DNA of 64,000 nt, from positions 186,001-250,000 of the forward strand of contig JASJDP010000001.1 in the NCBI GenBank assembly GCA_030065095.1, given 5' to 3'. The position numbers were made by a program, and so were the translations under genes. This document shows, piece by piece, positions 56,458 through 64,000 of this stretch. The number at the start of each line of letters is the position of its first letter. Position 1 is the stretch's first letter. Origin of the DNA: Rhodobacter sp. (GTDB taxonomy: Bacteria; Pseudomonadota; Alphaproteobacteria; Rhodobacterales; Rhodobacteraceae). The notes under the pieces were generated by a model. The model saw only the letters and a program-made list of their open reading frames with translations. It was not told the DNA's origin and searched no databases.

Positions 56458-57042
56458 ATGTCAACAGCGCTCGCCAAGTCCGACCTGACCGCAACCATCA
56501 CCTGGCTTGGCCGCGTTGCCGACCGCGGCGCAAGCCTGCGCTCGGAGCCGTTGACCGAGGTGAACGCTCTGCTTACCGGATTCGAGGGCGAGGCCCATGG
56601 CGGCCTCACCCGCCGGGCCTGCGGCCGGTTCCTGATGCTCTATCCGAGGGGCACCGAGGTTCGGAACACCCGGCAGCTGTCGATCCTGTCGGCAGAGGAA
56701 CTCGATGCGATCGCCGGAACGATCGGGCTCGAGACGCTGGATCCGGGGCTGGTCGGGGCGTCGATGGTCGTCTCGGGCATTCCCGATTTCAGCCATGTCC
56801 CGGTGGGGTCGCGCCTGAAATCGGCCGCCGGCACCGTGGTTACGATCGACCTTGAAAACCACCCCTGCCAGTTTCCGGCTCGCGAGATCGAGGCCGCCGA
56901 ACCCGGGCACGGCCGGGGATTCGTGGCCGCCGCCAGGGGCAGGCGTGGCGTCACCGCCTGGATCGAGCGCGAAGGCCCCCTGGCGGTGGGCGAGGAACTG
57001 GCCTTTTACGTGCCCGCCCAACCGGCGTGGCAGCCCGCCTAG
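56458..57042 (+). CDS. MOSC domain protein
   Basis: A 194-residue protein with the MOSC pattern (FEGEAHGGLTRR, RGTEVRNTRQLSILSAEEL, NHPC with a Cys near the end). MOSC proteins of the YiiM type are molybdenum-cofactor-linked sulfur or N-hydroxyl-reducing modules; here the domain stands alone. AAAGGAG precedes ATG. The stop shares one base with the next gene's GTG (TAGTG). Confidence 0.87.
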   Translation: MSTALAKSDLTATITWLGRVADRGASLRSEPLTEVNALLTGFEGEAHGGLTRRACGRFLMLYPRGTEVRNTRQLSILSAEELDAIAGTIGLETLDPGLVGASMVVSGIPDFSHVPVGSRLKSAAGTVVTIDLENHPCQFPAREIEAAEPGHGRGFVAAARGRRGVTAWIEREGPLAVGEELAFYVPAQPAWQPA

Positions 57043-58172
57043 TGGCGGAGCCGCTGAAGAACCTGTTCAACCCGGGCGTCATCCTGGAGATGAGCGCGCA
57101 ATTGGCCAGGATCCCGGGCTTTGACACGGCAGGCTTCGAAACCGCCGCTCTGAACGGGTTGGAATCCCTCGAAATGATGCAGCGGTCGGCGCAGATCGCC
57201 GCCGCGTTGCGCACAAGCCTGCCGCAGGCACCGTTTTCCCAGACGCTGGCGGCGCTGTCCGGCATTCTGCACCCCGAAACCGAGGCAGAGCTTGACAGTC
57301 TTCCGCTCGACGGCCGCGGCTTGCGTGGCTGGGCGCTGGTGCCGGTGGGCACGCTCGTCGCCGAAGACGGCCTTGGCCACCCCCAGGAAAGCCTGCGGTT
57401 CCTGCGCGAAATGACGATGCGGTTTTCGGCAGAATTCGCCGTACGCCCGTTTTTCCGGGACCATACCGCACTGACCCTCGCACACGCCCAGGCCTGGGCG
57501 CGGGACGCCAATTTCCACGTCCGCCGGCTGGCCAGCGAAGGCAGCCGTCCCCGCCTGCCCTGGGGGCTGCGGCTTGCTGCGTTCGTCGAGACCCCGGCGC
57601 CGCTCATCCCGATCCTGACGGCGCTGCGCGACGATCCCGCCGAGTATGTCCGCCGCTCGGTCGCAAACAGCCTCAACGACATCGCCAAGGATCACCCCGA
57701 CCTCGTCGCGCGCCTCGCTGCCGATTGGCTGCAAGGCGCGCCGCCGCCCCGGCGGAAGCTCGTCAAACACGCCTTGCGCAGCCTGATCAAGGCGGGACAT
57801 CCCGGCGCCCTGGCGGCGCTGGGCTACCGTCCGCCGGACGGTGTCACCGCCGCGCTCGGCGTCGCGCCGGACACGATCCGCCTGGGCGACAGCGTGACCC
57901 TGTCGCTTTCCCTGCAAAGCCCGTCATCCCTGCCCGTGCTGATCGACTACGCGGTTTTCTTCCGCAAGGCCGATGGCCGGCTGTCGCCCAAGGTCTTCAA
58001 ATGGACGGAAACCCGGCTTGACCCGAACGTGCCGCTGACCCTGTCGAAACGCGTGCCGCTGCGCGATGTGACGACGCGCCGGCACTATCCGGGAGAACAG
58101 GCGGTCGCGGTGCAGGTGAACGGCGTAACCTTGGCGAAGGCAGGTTTCAATCTGGAGCTGGCCGCCGGTTAG
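57042..58172 (+). CDS. AlkD-like DNA alkylation repair / HEAT-repeat protein
   Basis: A 376-residue helical-repeat protein. The segment DPAEYVRRSVANSLNDIAKDHPDLV is the hallmark of AlkC/AlkD-type HEAT-repeat glycosylases, with ARDANFHVRRLASEGSRPRLPWG in the middle. The C-terminal 110 residues form a beta-rich domain (TIRLGDSVTLSLSLQS and following), as in the AlkC-type subgroup. It excises or senses alkylated bases. GTG 57042 overlaps the MOSC stop; GTG 57027 is the alternative. Confidence 0.85.
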   Translation: MAEPLKNLFNPGVILEMSAQLARIPGFDTAGFETAALNGLESLEMMQRSAQIAAALRTSLPQAPFSQTLAALSGILHPETEAELDSLPLDGRGLRGWALVPVGTLVAEDGLGHPQESLRFLREMTMRFSAEFAVRPFFRDHTALTLAHAQAWARDANFHVRRLASEGSRPRLPWGLRLAAFVETPAPLIPILTALRDDPAEYVRRSVANSLNDIAKDHPDLVARLAADWLQGAPPPRRKLVKHALRSLIKAGHPGALAALGYRPPDGVTAALGVAPDTIRLGDSVTLSLSLQSPSSLPVLIDYAVFFRKADGRLSPKVFKWTETRLDPNVPLTLSKRVPLRDVTTRRHYPGEQAVAVQVNGVTLAKAGFNLELAAG

Positions 58173-58204
58173 GTTGCAGCAACGGGTTTCCGGAGCGCGA
58201 TGCG

Positions 58205-58505
58205 AGTCAGGTGAATGAGAGGTCGGTTTTGGCCTGGAGTGGACGTTGCCTGCCGAGAGAAGAGCCGGGCCATCGCCGACCCGCGGGGAGGCGACCCGGA
58301 CTTATGAACCGCTCGATTTATCCCGGCAAAGTCCGAACGAACTCAATCCGATACGCGCCGCCAGCAAATCGCCTCCCCTTCGGGGCGGGTCGGCGATGGC
58401 GCGGCGGGGCTACGCCCCTTGATTCCGCGCCAGAAGACTGGTCGCGAATGGCAACTTCTAGGCCAAAGCCGGCGGACCGCGGTTTCGAAACTGCGCCGCG
58501 AGCCG
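58205..58505. repeat. dispersed palindromic repeat, copy 2
   Basis: Copy of the element at 31752-32045 in the same orientation. Inner inverted arms are at 58264-58284 and 58385-58405, 21 bp with one mismatch. It fills the whole space between the AlkD-like gene and priA and ends at the priA stop. No open frame or transposase. The 342-bp gap 58173-58514 holds nothing else. Confidence 0.75.
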
Positions 58506-58514
58506 CTTGCACCC

Positions 58515-60710
58515 TCAGTAAAAGCTTTGCGGGTCGATATCGACCGACAGCCGAAAATTCGCCGGCAGCTTCACCTGTGCTACCCAGGCCGCCAGCGCGC
58601 CCTGCAGGGGCGCAGATTTGTCCGCCTTGACCAAAAGCCGCACCCGGTGCCGTCCGCGAATACGGGCGATCGGCGCGGGCGCGGGGCCGTAGACCCGTGC
58701 CCCGATCCGGCGCAACGGCGCATCGTTGCGCGCCAGCACGCCGCCGATATCGAACACCGCCTGCACGTCCGGCGACGACAGCACGATCCCGGCCATCCGG
58801 CCGTAGGGCGGGACGCCCGCCTGACGCCGCTCCTGCGCCTCGGCCCGCCAAAACCCCTCTTCGTCGCCCGACCGGATCGCGCGGATCACCGGATGTTCGG
58901 GCTGATAGGTCTGCAACAACGCTTCGCCGGGCCGTTCCGCCCGGCCGGCACGGCCGGCCACCTGCCGCATCAGCTGAAAGGTCCGCTCGGCCGCGCGCAG
59001 ATCGGACCCCTGCAGCCCAAGGTCGGCGTCAATGACCCCGACGAGCGTCAGCAGGGGGAAATTATGCCCCTTGGCCACCAGCTGCGTGCCGATGACGATG
59101 TCCGCCCCGCCTTCGGCAATCGACTCGATCTGCGCCCTGAGCGCCCGAGCAGATCCGTAAAGATCCGAGGACAAAACCGCCAGCCGGGCCTCCGGGAACA
59201 ACGCTGCCGCCTCTTCCTGCATGCGTTCTACCCCAGGTCCCACCGGGGCCAGCCGATCCTCGGCCTGGCAATGCGGGCAGGCGGTCGGCATCGGTTTCGT
59301 TTCGCCGCATTGGTGGCAGACAAGGCGCTTGAGGAACCGGTGTTCGACCATCCGCGCGTCGCAGTGGTCACAGCCGATCTGGTGCCCGCAGGCCCGGCAG
59401 ATCGTCACCGGCGCATAGCCGCGGCGGTTGAGAAACAGCAGCGCCTGCTCGCCCGCCTCCAGCCGCGTCTCGACCGCGCGCTGCAGGGTGGGCGAAATCC
59501 AGCGGTTCGACGGCAACTGTTCCAGACGCATGTCGATGGCCCGCATCTGTGGCAGTTCCGCGGCGCCGAACCGGGTGGGCAGTTCCAGCTTGGCGTATTT
59601 TCCCGCCTCGGCATTGGCCCAGCTTTCAAGCGACGGGGTGGCAGAGGCGAGCACAACCTGCGCGGAACAGATCGAGGCGCGCAGAACGGCCATGTCGCGG
59701 GCGTTGTACAGAACACCGTCTTCCTGCTTGTAGGACGTGTCGTGCTCCTCGTCGACGACGATCAGGCCCAGGTCGCGATAGGGCAGAAACAACGCCGAGC
59801 GCGCGCCGACCACCAGCTGCACCCCACCCTCGCCCGCCATGCGCCAGGCGCGGCGGCGTTCGGTCATCGTGACGCCCGAATGCCATTCCGCCGGCATCGC
59901 CCCGAACCGCGCTTCGACCCGTTTCAGAAACTCGGCCGTCAGCGCGATCTCGGGCAGCAGCACCAGCGCCTGCCGGTTTCGCGCGAGGCATTCGGCCACG
60001 GCCTCGAGATACACCTCGGTCTTGCCGGATCCGGTCACGCCCTTCAACAATGTCGTGCCGTACCCGCCCGACCGGACCGCGGCCTGCAGGGTCTGGGCGG
60101 CCGTGGCCTGGTCCGCCGACAGCTCCACCCCCGGCAGGTCCGGATCGAGCCGGGGATAGGGCAGATCGCGCGGGCTTTCCTCTTCCCGCACCACGCCCTG
60201 TTTGACCAATCCCTTGATCACCGACGACGTCACCCCCGCCGCCTCGGCCAGTTCGCCAAGGGTAAACGCCAGTCCGCCATAATCCGACAGGACGCCCAAC
60301 ACACGCCGGCGCGCGTCGGTCTGGCGGTCCGGCGCACCCTGCCCCAGCCGGTAGACCTTGCGCATCGACGGCGGATCGCCGAGCCCCGGCGACCGGGTCG
60401 CCAGACGCAGCATGGCGGGCATCGGTGTCAGGGTGTAGTCCGCCGCACGGCCCAGGAAGTCCATCATCTCGGCCCGCATGGGCGCCGCGTCGAGCACCCG
60501 GATCACCGCCCGGACCTTGGCGCGGTCATAATCCCCTTGGCCCTGCCCCCAGACGACCCCCAGCACCTTGCGCGGCCCCAGCGGCACCTCGACGAACGCG
60601 CCCAGGAGACAGCCGCCTTCCGGCGCCTTGTAGTCCAAGAGCCGGTCCAGCGGTTGCGTCGTCAGAACCGCGACCAGCGCGCCCTCGTCAAAAAAGGACG
60701 GCCCCGTCAC
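58515..60710 (-). CDS. priA: primosomal protein N' (replication restart helicase)
   Basis: A 731-residue superfamily 2 DNA helicase that reloads the replisome at stalled forks. It has the N-terminal 3'-DNA-binding part, Walker [13 protein letters not shown], the DEEHD box, SATPSLES, eight zinc-binding cysteines ([30 protein letters not shown]) and the [13 protein letters not shown] motif. Normal length. Divergent from the transaldolase gene. Confidence 0.97.
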   Translation of the reverse strand: MTGPSFFDEGALVAVLTTQPLDRLLDYKAPEGGCLLGAFVEVPLGPRKVLGVVWGQGQGDYDRAKVRAVIRVLDAAPMRAEMMDFLGRAADYTLTPMPAMLRLATRSPGLGDPPSMRKVYRLGQGAPDRQTDARRRVLGVLSDYGGLAFTLGELAEAAGVTSSVIKGLVKQGVVREEESPRDLPYPRLDPDLPGVELSADQATAAQTLQAAVRSGGYGTTLLKGVTGSGKTEVYLEAVAECLARNRQALVLLPEIALTAEFLKRVEARFGAMPAEWHSGVTMTERRRAWRMAGEGGVQLVVGARSALFLPYRDLGLIVVDEEHDTSYKQEDGVLYNARDMAVLRASICSAQVVLASATPSLESWANAEAGKYAKLELPTRFGAAELPQMRAIDMRLEQLPSNRWISPTLQRAVETRLEAGEQALLFLNRRGYAPVTICRACGHQIGCDHCDARMVEHRFLKRLVCHQCGETKPMPTACPHCQAEDRLAPVGPGVERMQEEAAALFPEARLAVLSSDLYGSARALRAQIESIAEGGADIVIGTQLVAKGHNFPLLTLVGVIDADLGLQGSDLRAAERTFQLMRQVAGRAGRAERPGEALLQTYQPEHPVIRAIRSGDEEGFWRAEAQERRQAGVPPYGRMAGIVLSSPDVQAVFDIGGVLARNDAPLRRIGARVYGPAPAPIARIRGRHRVRLLVKADKSAPLQGALAAWVAQVKLPANFRLSVDIDPQSFY

Positions 60711-60802
60711 CTTGCCGACACCTCTTGCAGGGGGCTTCCGGCCCCGCCCGGCCTGCTGTATGTGTTAGCGCAAACCCAACCCTTCACCGCAGGATCGATT
60801 CC

Positions 60803-61456
60803 ATGAAATTCTTCGTCGATACCGCCGATGTGGACGCCATCGCCGAACTGAACGCGCTCGGCATGGTCGACGGCGTCACCACCAACCCCTCGCTGATCAT
60901 GAAATCCGGCCGCGACATCAAGGAGGTCACGAAAGAGATCTGCAATATGATCGCGGGCCCCGTCAGCGCCGAAACCGTCGCGACGGATGCCGAGGGCATG
61001 ATCGCCGAGGGCCGCGAACTGGCCAAGATCGCCGACAACATCGCGATCAAGGTGCCGCTGACCTGGGCCGGCCTGAAGGCCTGCAAGACGCTCACCGACG
61101 AAGGCCGCATGGTCAATGTCACGCTGTGCTTCTCGCCCAACCAGGCGCTCTTGGCCGCCAAGGCCGGGGCCACGTTCATTTCGCCGTTTATCGGGCGTCT
61201 CGATGATATCAACCTCGACGGGATGGAGCTGATCGCCGACATCCGGACGATCTATGACAACTACGATTTCGGGACCGAGATTTTGGCCGCCTCGATCCGC
61301 ACCGTCAACCACATGACCGAAGCCGCCCGGATCGGCGCAGATGTGGCCACCGCGCCACCCGGCGTCATCAAAAAGATGGCAGAACACGTACTTACCGACA
61401 AAGGACTAGACGGCTTCCTGTCCGATTGGGCAAAAACGGGACAGAAAATTCTGTGA
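60803..61456 (+). CDS. transaldolase, small (TalC/Fsa-like) type
   Basis: A 217-residue class I aldolase starting [16 protein letters not shown]. Schiff-base lysine in [30 protein letters not shown] and [10 protein letters not shown] are family marks. It exchanges three-carbon units in the pentose phosphate pathway or acts as fructose-6-phosphate aldolase; which cannot be said from sequence, though chromosomal copies in this group are usually transaldolases. Confidence 0.93.
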   Translation: MKFFVDTADVDAIAELNALGMVDGVTTNPSLIMKSGRDIKEVTKEICNMIAGPVSAETVATDAEGMIAEGRELAKIADNIAIKVPLTWAGLKACKTLTDEGRMVNVTLCFSPNQALLAAKAGATFISPFIGRLDDINLDGMELIADIRTIYDNYDFGTEILAASIRTVNHMTEAARIGADVATAPPGVIKKMAEHVLTDKGLDGFLSDWAKTGQKIL

Positions 61457-61494
61457 ATTCCGGTTGAGATCCCGGGAACGAGCAAGGGGCATCG

Positions 61495-62205
61495 ATGTCT
61501 GGCAAGAACGCCGTGATCACCGGGGATCTGCGCGAAAAGATCATCTCCGAGCCCGAGATCATTCTCGAAGACCGGGATCTGATGAAGGCGCTGGTCGCCG
61601 CCAACGAACGGGTGATGGGCGCCAACATCGTCGATCTGCGCGGCATCGCGATGGACCGGCTGGAGGCGCGGCTCGACCGGCTGGAAGACACCCACCGGCA
61701 TGTGATTGCCGCGGCTTACGAAAATCTCGCCGGGACCAATCAGGTGCATCGTGCGGTGCTCAAGATGCTCGATCCGGCGGAATTCGACGGGTTTCTGGCC
61801 AACCTGGGCGGCGAGATTGCCGACATTCTGCGGGTCGACGCGCTGAAGCTGGTGCTGGAAAGCGCGGTGGACGACGACGACCCGGCGGTGCGCAAACTGG
61901 GTGACGTGCTGTCCGTGGCGGAGCCCGGGTTTGTCGAGGGCTACCTGACCCAGGGTCGCAACGTGCCGATCCGGCAGGTGACGCTGCGCCAGGTACAGCC
62001 CGACGGCGCGCTGATCTATGGCGAGGCCGCCGACTGGATCCGGTCCGAAGCCTGTCTGCGGCTGGATCTGGGCCACGGCCGGCTGCCCGGCATGCTGGCC
62101 CTCGGCGCCGAGGACCCGCATCAGTTCAAGCCGACGCAGGGCACCGACCTGCTGACCTTTTTCGCCGGTGTCTTCGAGCGCGCCATGCGCCGATGGCTGT
62201 CGTGA
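61495..62205 (+). CDS. DUF484 family protein
   Basis: A 236-residue protein with a GAF-like fold: an N-terminal helical part (IISEPEIILEDRDLMKALVAAN), a coiled segment (RLEARLDRLEDTHRHVI) and the sheet region LGMLALGAED-like (here PGMLALGAEDPHQFKPTQGTD). DUF484 genes commonly precede xerC, as here, and overlap it by 13 bases. Function not established. Confidence 0.9.
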   Translation: MSGKNAVITGDLREKIISEPEIILEDRDLMKALVAANERVMGANIVDLRGIAMDRLEARLDRLEDTHRHVIAAAYENLAGTNQVHRAVLKMLDPAEFDGFLANLGGEIADILRVDALKLVLESAVDDDDPAVRKLGDVLSVAEPGFVEGYLTQGRNVPIRQVTLRQVQPDGALIYGEAADWIRSEACLRLDLGHGRLPGMLALGAEDPHQFKPTQGTDLLTFFAGVFERAMRRWLS

Positions 62206-63146
62206 CGGCGGCGGACCGGGGGGACATCACCGCCATCTCACCCGCGATGCGGGATGCCCTGGAAGGCTGGCTTGCAAGCCTCAAGGCGCTTGACGGCGCG
62301 GCGGCGCATACGCTGACCGCGTACCGCACGGACGTTCTGGGGTACATGGCCTTCCTCGGCCGGCATTTCGGCGGCAGCACCGGGATTGCACCGCTGACCG
62401 GTATCACGGTGTCGGACATGCGCGCCTGGATGGCGTTCGAGCGCGGCCGCGGTGTTTCCGCCCGATCGCTGGCGCGCATGCTGTCGGCGGTCAAGACCTT
62501 CACCGCATGGCTGGCCGAGCGCGAAGGGTTCGACCCGACGGCGGTTCTGTCCACGCGCAGCCCGCGATTTCAGAAAAAGCTGCCGCGTCCCCTGAGCGAG
62601 GAGGCGGCAATACGCATGATCGACACCGTCGAGCAGCAATCGACCACCGATTGGGTCGCCCTGCGTGACGCCGCAGTCGTCACGCTGCTGTACGGCTGCG
62701 GTCTGCGGATATCCGAGGCGCTGGGGCTGACCGGGGCCGACGTGCCGCTGCCGGAGGTGCTGCGCATCCTGGGCAAGGGCGGCAAGGAACGGCTGGTTCC
62801 CGTCGTCGAGGCCGCGCGCCAGGCAGTCGCGGCCTATGTGCGCGCCTGTCCACACCCGGTGGAACCCGACGCACCGCTGTTCCGCGGGGTCCGCGGCGGC
62901 GCGCTGAACCCGCGGCAGATTCAGCGGGCGATGCAATCCGCACGCCTGCAACTGGGCCTGCCGGCCACCGCCACCCCGCACGCCATGCGCCACAGCTTCG
63001 CCACGCATCTTCTGTCCGCCGGGGGCGACCTGCGCGCGATCCAGGAACTTCTCGGCCACGCATCGTTGTCGACGACGCAGGCCTACACCTCGGTCGACAC
63101 CGCCCGGCTGATGGAAGTCTATGACCGGGCCCATCCCCGCGCGTAG
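62193..63146 (+). CDS. xerC: tyrosine recombinase XerC
   Basis: A 317-residue site-specific recombinase resolving chromosome dimers at dif. SAM-like N-terminal core-binding domain, then the catalytic set Arg172 (CGLRISEALGL), Lys in GKGGKER, His263/Arg266 (HAMRHSF), His289 (LGHASLSTTQ) and Tyr298. Adjacent DUF484 is the usual context, and no phage genes are near, which favours housekeeping XerC over a mobile integrase. Confidence 0.93.
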   Translation: MAVVTAADRGDITAISPAMRDALEGWLASLKALDGAAAHTLTAYRTDVLGYMAFLGRHFGGSTGIAPLTGITVSDMRAWMAFERGRGVSARSLARMLSAVKTFTAWLAEREGFDPTAVLSTRSPRFQKKLPRPLSEEAAIRMIDTVEQQSTTDWVALRDAAVVTLLYGCGLRISEALGLTGADVPLPEVLRILGKGGKERLVPVVEAARQAVAAYVRACPHPVEPDAPLFRGVRGGALNPRQIQRAMQSARLQLGLPATATPHAMRHSFATHLLSAGGDLRAIQELLGHASLSTTQAYTSVDTARLMEVYDRAHPRA

Positions 63147-63436
63147 ACGCGCGCATTTCGGCTTGTCAACATTCGAAGGCGGTTTCCGGCCTGCTCTTTG
63201 CGGTTGTTTGTCGAACCCTGTTTAGGCGTCCGGCCTCGTTCCAAGCCAAAAAACCAGAAGGGACGACGGGTCAAAGGACGAAATTTCTGGCCGTGGAACA
63301 GCCGCCAGACGCCACGGATTTCAAACGCGGGAACAAAGCCCGTTACAGGTCGCGAATTCGGCAAGGCAAGGACACGCCCCCCATTTTCCCGGGCTAAGCA
63401 TTTGCGCCGTCCGGCGAATTCCTTCATGACGGTTTC

Positions 63437-64000
63437 ATGACGGCGCGTCTCAAGGCCTTGTTTGTGCATTTTCTTACCGCCACAGGCGCGGTCTTTGCCA
63501 TGCTGGCAATGCTGGCGGCGGTGGACGAAAAATGGGGCCTGATGTTCGTCTGGCTCGTGGTGGCCTTCGCCGTCGACGGTATCGATGGACCGCTTGCGCG
63601 AAGATACGATGTCAAGGCCAACGCGCCGCAATATGACGGCGTCCTGATGGACCTGATCATCGACTACATGACCTATGTCTTCATCCCGGCCTATGCGCTG
63701 TTCAAGTCGGGCCTGCTGCCGGGCTGGACGGGATGGATCGCGATCATCCTGATCACCTTTGCCTCGGTGATCTATTTCGCCGACACACGGATGAAGACAA
63801 AGGACAACTCGTTCTCGGGCTTTCCGGGATGCTGGAACATGGTGGTGATCGTGCTGTTCGCGCTGGCGCCGAATTTCTGGGCGATCCTGTTCATCGTTGT
63901 GGTGCTGGCCGTGGCCATGTTCCTGCCGCTGAGATTCATCCACCCTGTGCGCACCGATCGTTGGCGGGTCCTGTCGCTGCCGATGGCGCTGGCCTGGACC
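63437..64000 (+). CDS. pcs: phosphatidylcholine synthase, N-terminal part (cut by window edge)
   Basis: The visible 188 residues form a membrane CDP-alcohol phosphotransferase: the motif DGPLAR..G..D..D (in DGIDGPLARRYD and YDGVLMDLIID) and four or more hydrophobic helices. KFSGFPGCWN-like NSFSGFPGCWN and the FIHPVRTDRWR loop are typical of Pcs, which condenses choline with CDP-diacylglycerol. The C-terminus is beyond the window. ATG 63437 is preferred; a nearby ATG at 63426 is out of frame. Confidence 0.9.
   Translation, partial: MTARLKALFVHFLTATGAVFAMLAMLAAVDEKWGLMFVWLVVAFAVDGIDGPLARRYDVKANAPQYDGVLMDLIIDYMTYVFIPAYALFKSGLLPGWTGWIAIILITFASVIYFADTRMKTKDNSFSGFPGCWNMVVIVLFALAPNFWAILFIVVVLAVAMFLPLRFIHPVRTDRWRVLSLPMALAWT

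Noticed and set aside
58419..60806. 795-codon open frame on + strand
   Set aside because: Antisense to priA, whose helicase and zinc motifs are complete.
62193..63146. Phage or island integrase
   Set aside because: The DUF484 neighbour and full XerC-type layout make housekeeping XerC the better reading; no mobile genes adjoin it.

Overview
This is a high-GC chromosomal segment of an alphaproteobacterium, most likely a marine-type Rhodobacteraceae (Roseobacter group). The evidence is gene content and order: ruvC-ruvA-ruvB followed by ybgC-tolQ-tolR-tolA-tolB-pal-cpoB-tilS-ftsH, groES-groEL with a CIRCE operator, a DUF1127 gene, DUF1036 proteins, a DUF2953/GerW pair and a phosphatidylcholine synthase. 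No rRNA, CRISPR array or intact transposase was seen.

Left part (1-13.7 kb). A GntR-regulated catabolic operon on the minus strand (gntR, DapA-like lyase, a 78-residue coupled frame, aldehyde dehydrogenase cut by the window edge) has a doubled palindromic operator in front. Two giant unrecognised genes on the plus strand follow (1576 and 1169 residues). Then come an AraC-type regulator and two small exported proteins, an alpha/beta hydrolase and a SnoaL-like protein.

Peptide-modification cluster (13.7-20.6 kb, minus strand). This is the most novel part. A 51-residue precursor-like peptide (20100..20255) is followed by a PqqD-type peptide chaperone, a radical SAM/SPASM enzyme with its own N-terminal PqqD-like domain, an HPr-kinase-like ATPase, a B12-binding radical SAM enzyme, and a leucyl-tRNA-synthetase paralogue that appears to lack editing residues and the C-terminal tRNA-binding domain. 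The genes from pqqD onward overlap or nearly touch. Just upstream lies a tRNA-Arg(CCU) gene split in its D arm by a 213-nt insertion; the two halves rejoin into a perfect cloverleaf.

Middle part (21-39.5 kb). Small unknown genes, a ferric-reductase-like flavocytochrome, groES-groEL, a DUF2953/GerW group, a TraB-family protein, a DUF2161 nuclease-fold protein, an acyltransferase, ppaC, an SMP-30 lactonase, two adjacent DUF1036 proteins carrying four domain copies in total, and three transporters (EamA, LysE, MFS).

Right part (39.5-64 kb). Mostly housekeeping: yebC, prmA, a tandem pair of small membrane proteins (one frameshifted) with near-identical terminators, DUF1127, ruvCAB, a Tat-exported GH10 xylanase that looks acquired, the Tol-Pal operon, tilS, ftsH, MOSC, an AlkD-like HEAT protein, priA, transaldolase, DUF484, xerC and the start of pcs. 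A long palindromic repeat of about 300 bp occurs twice (about 31.75 and 58.2 kb).
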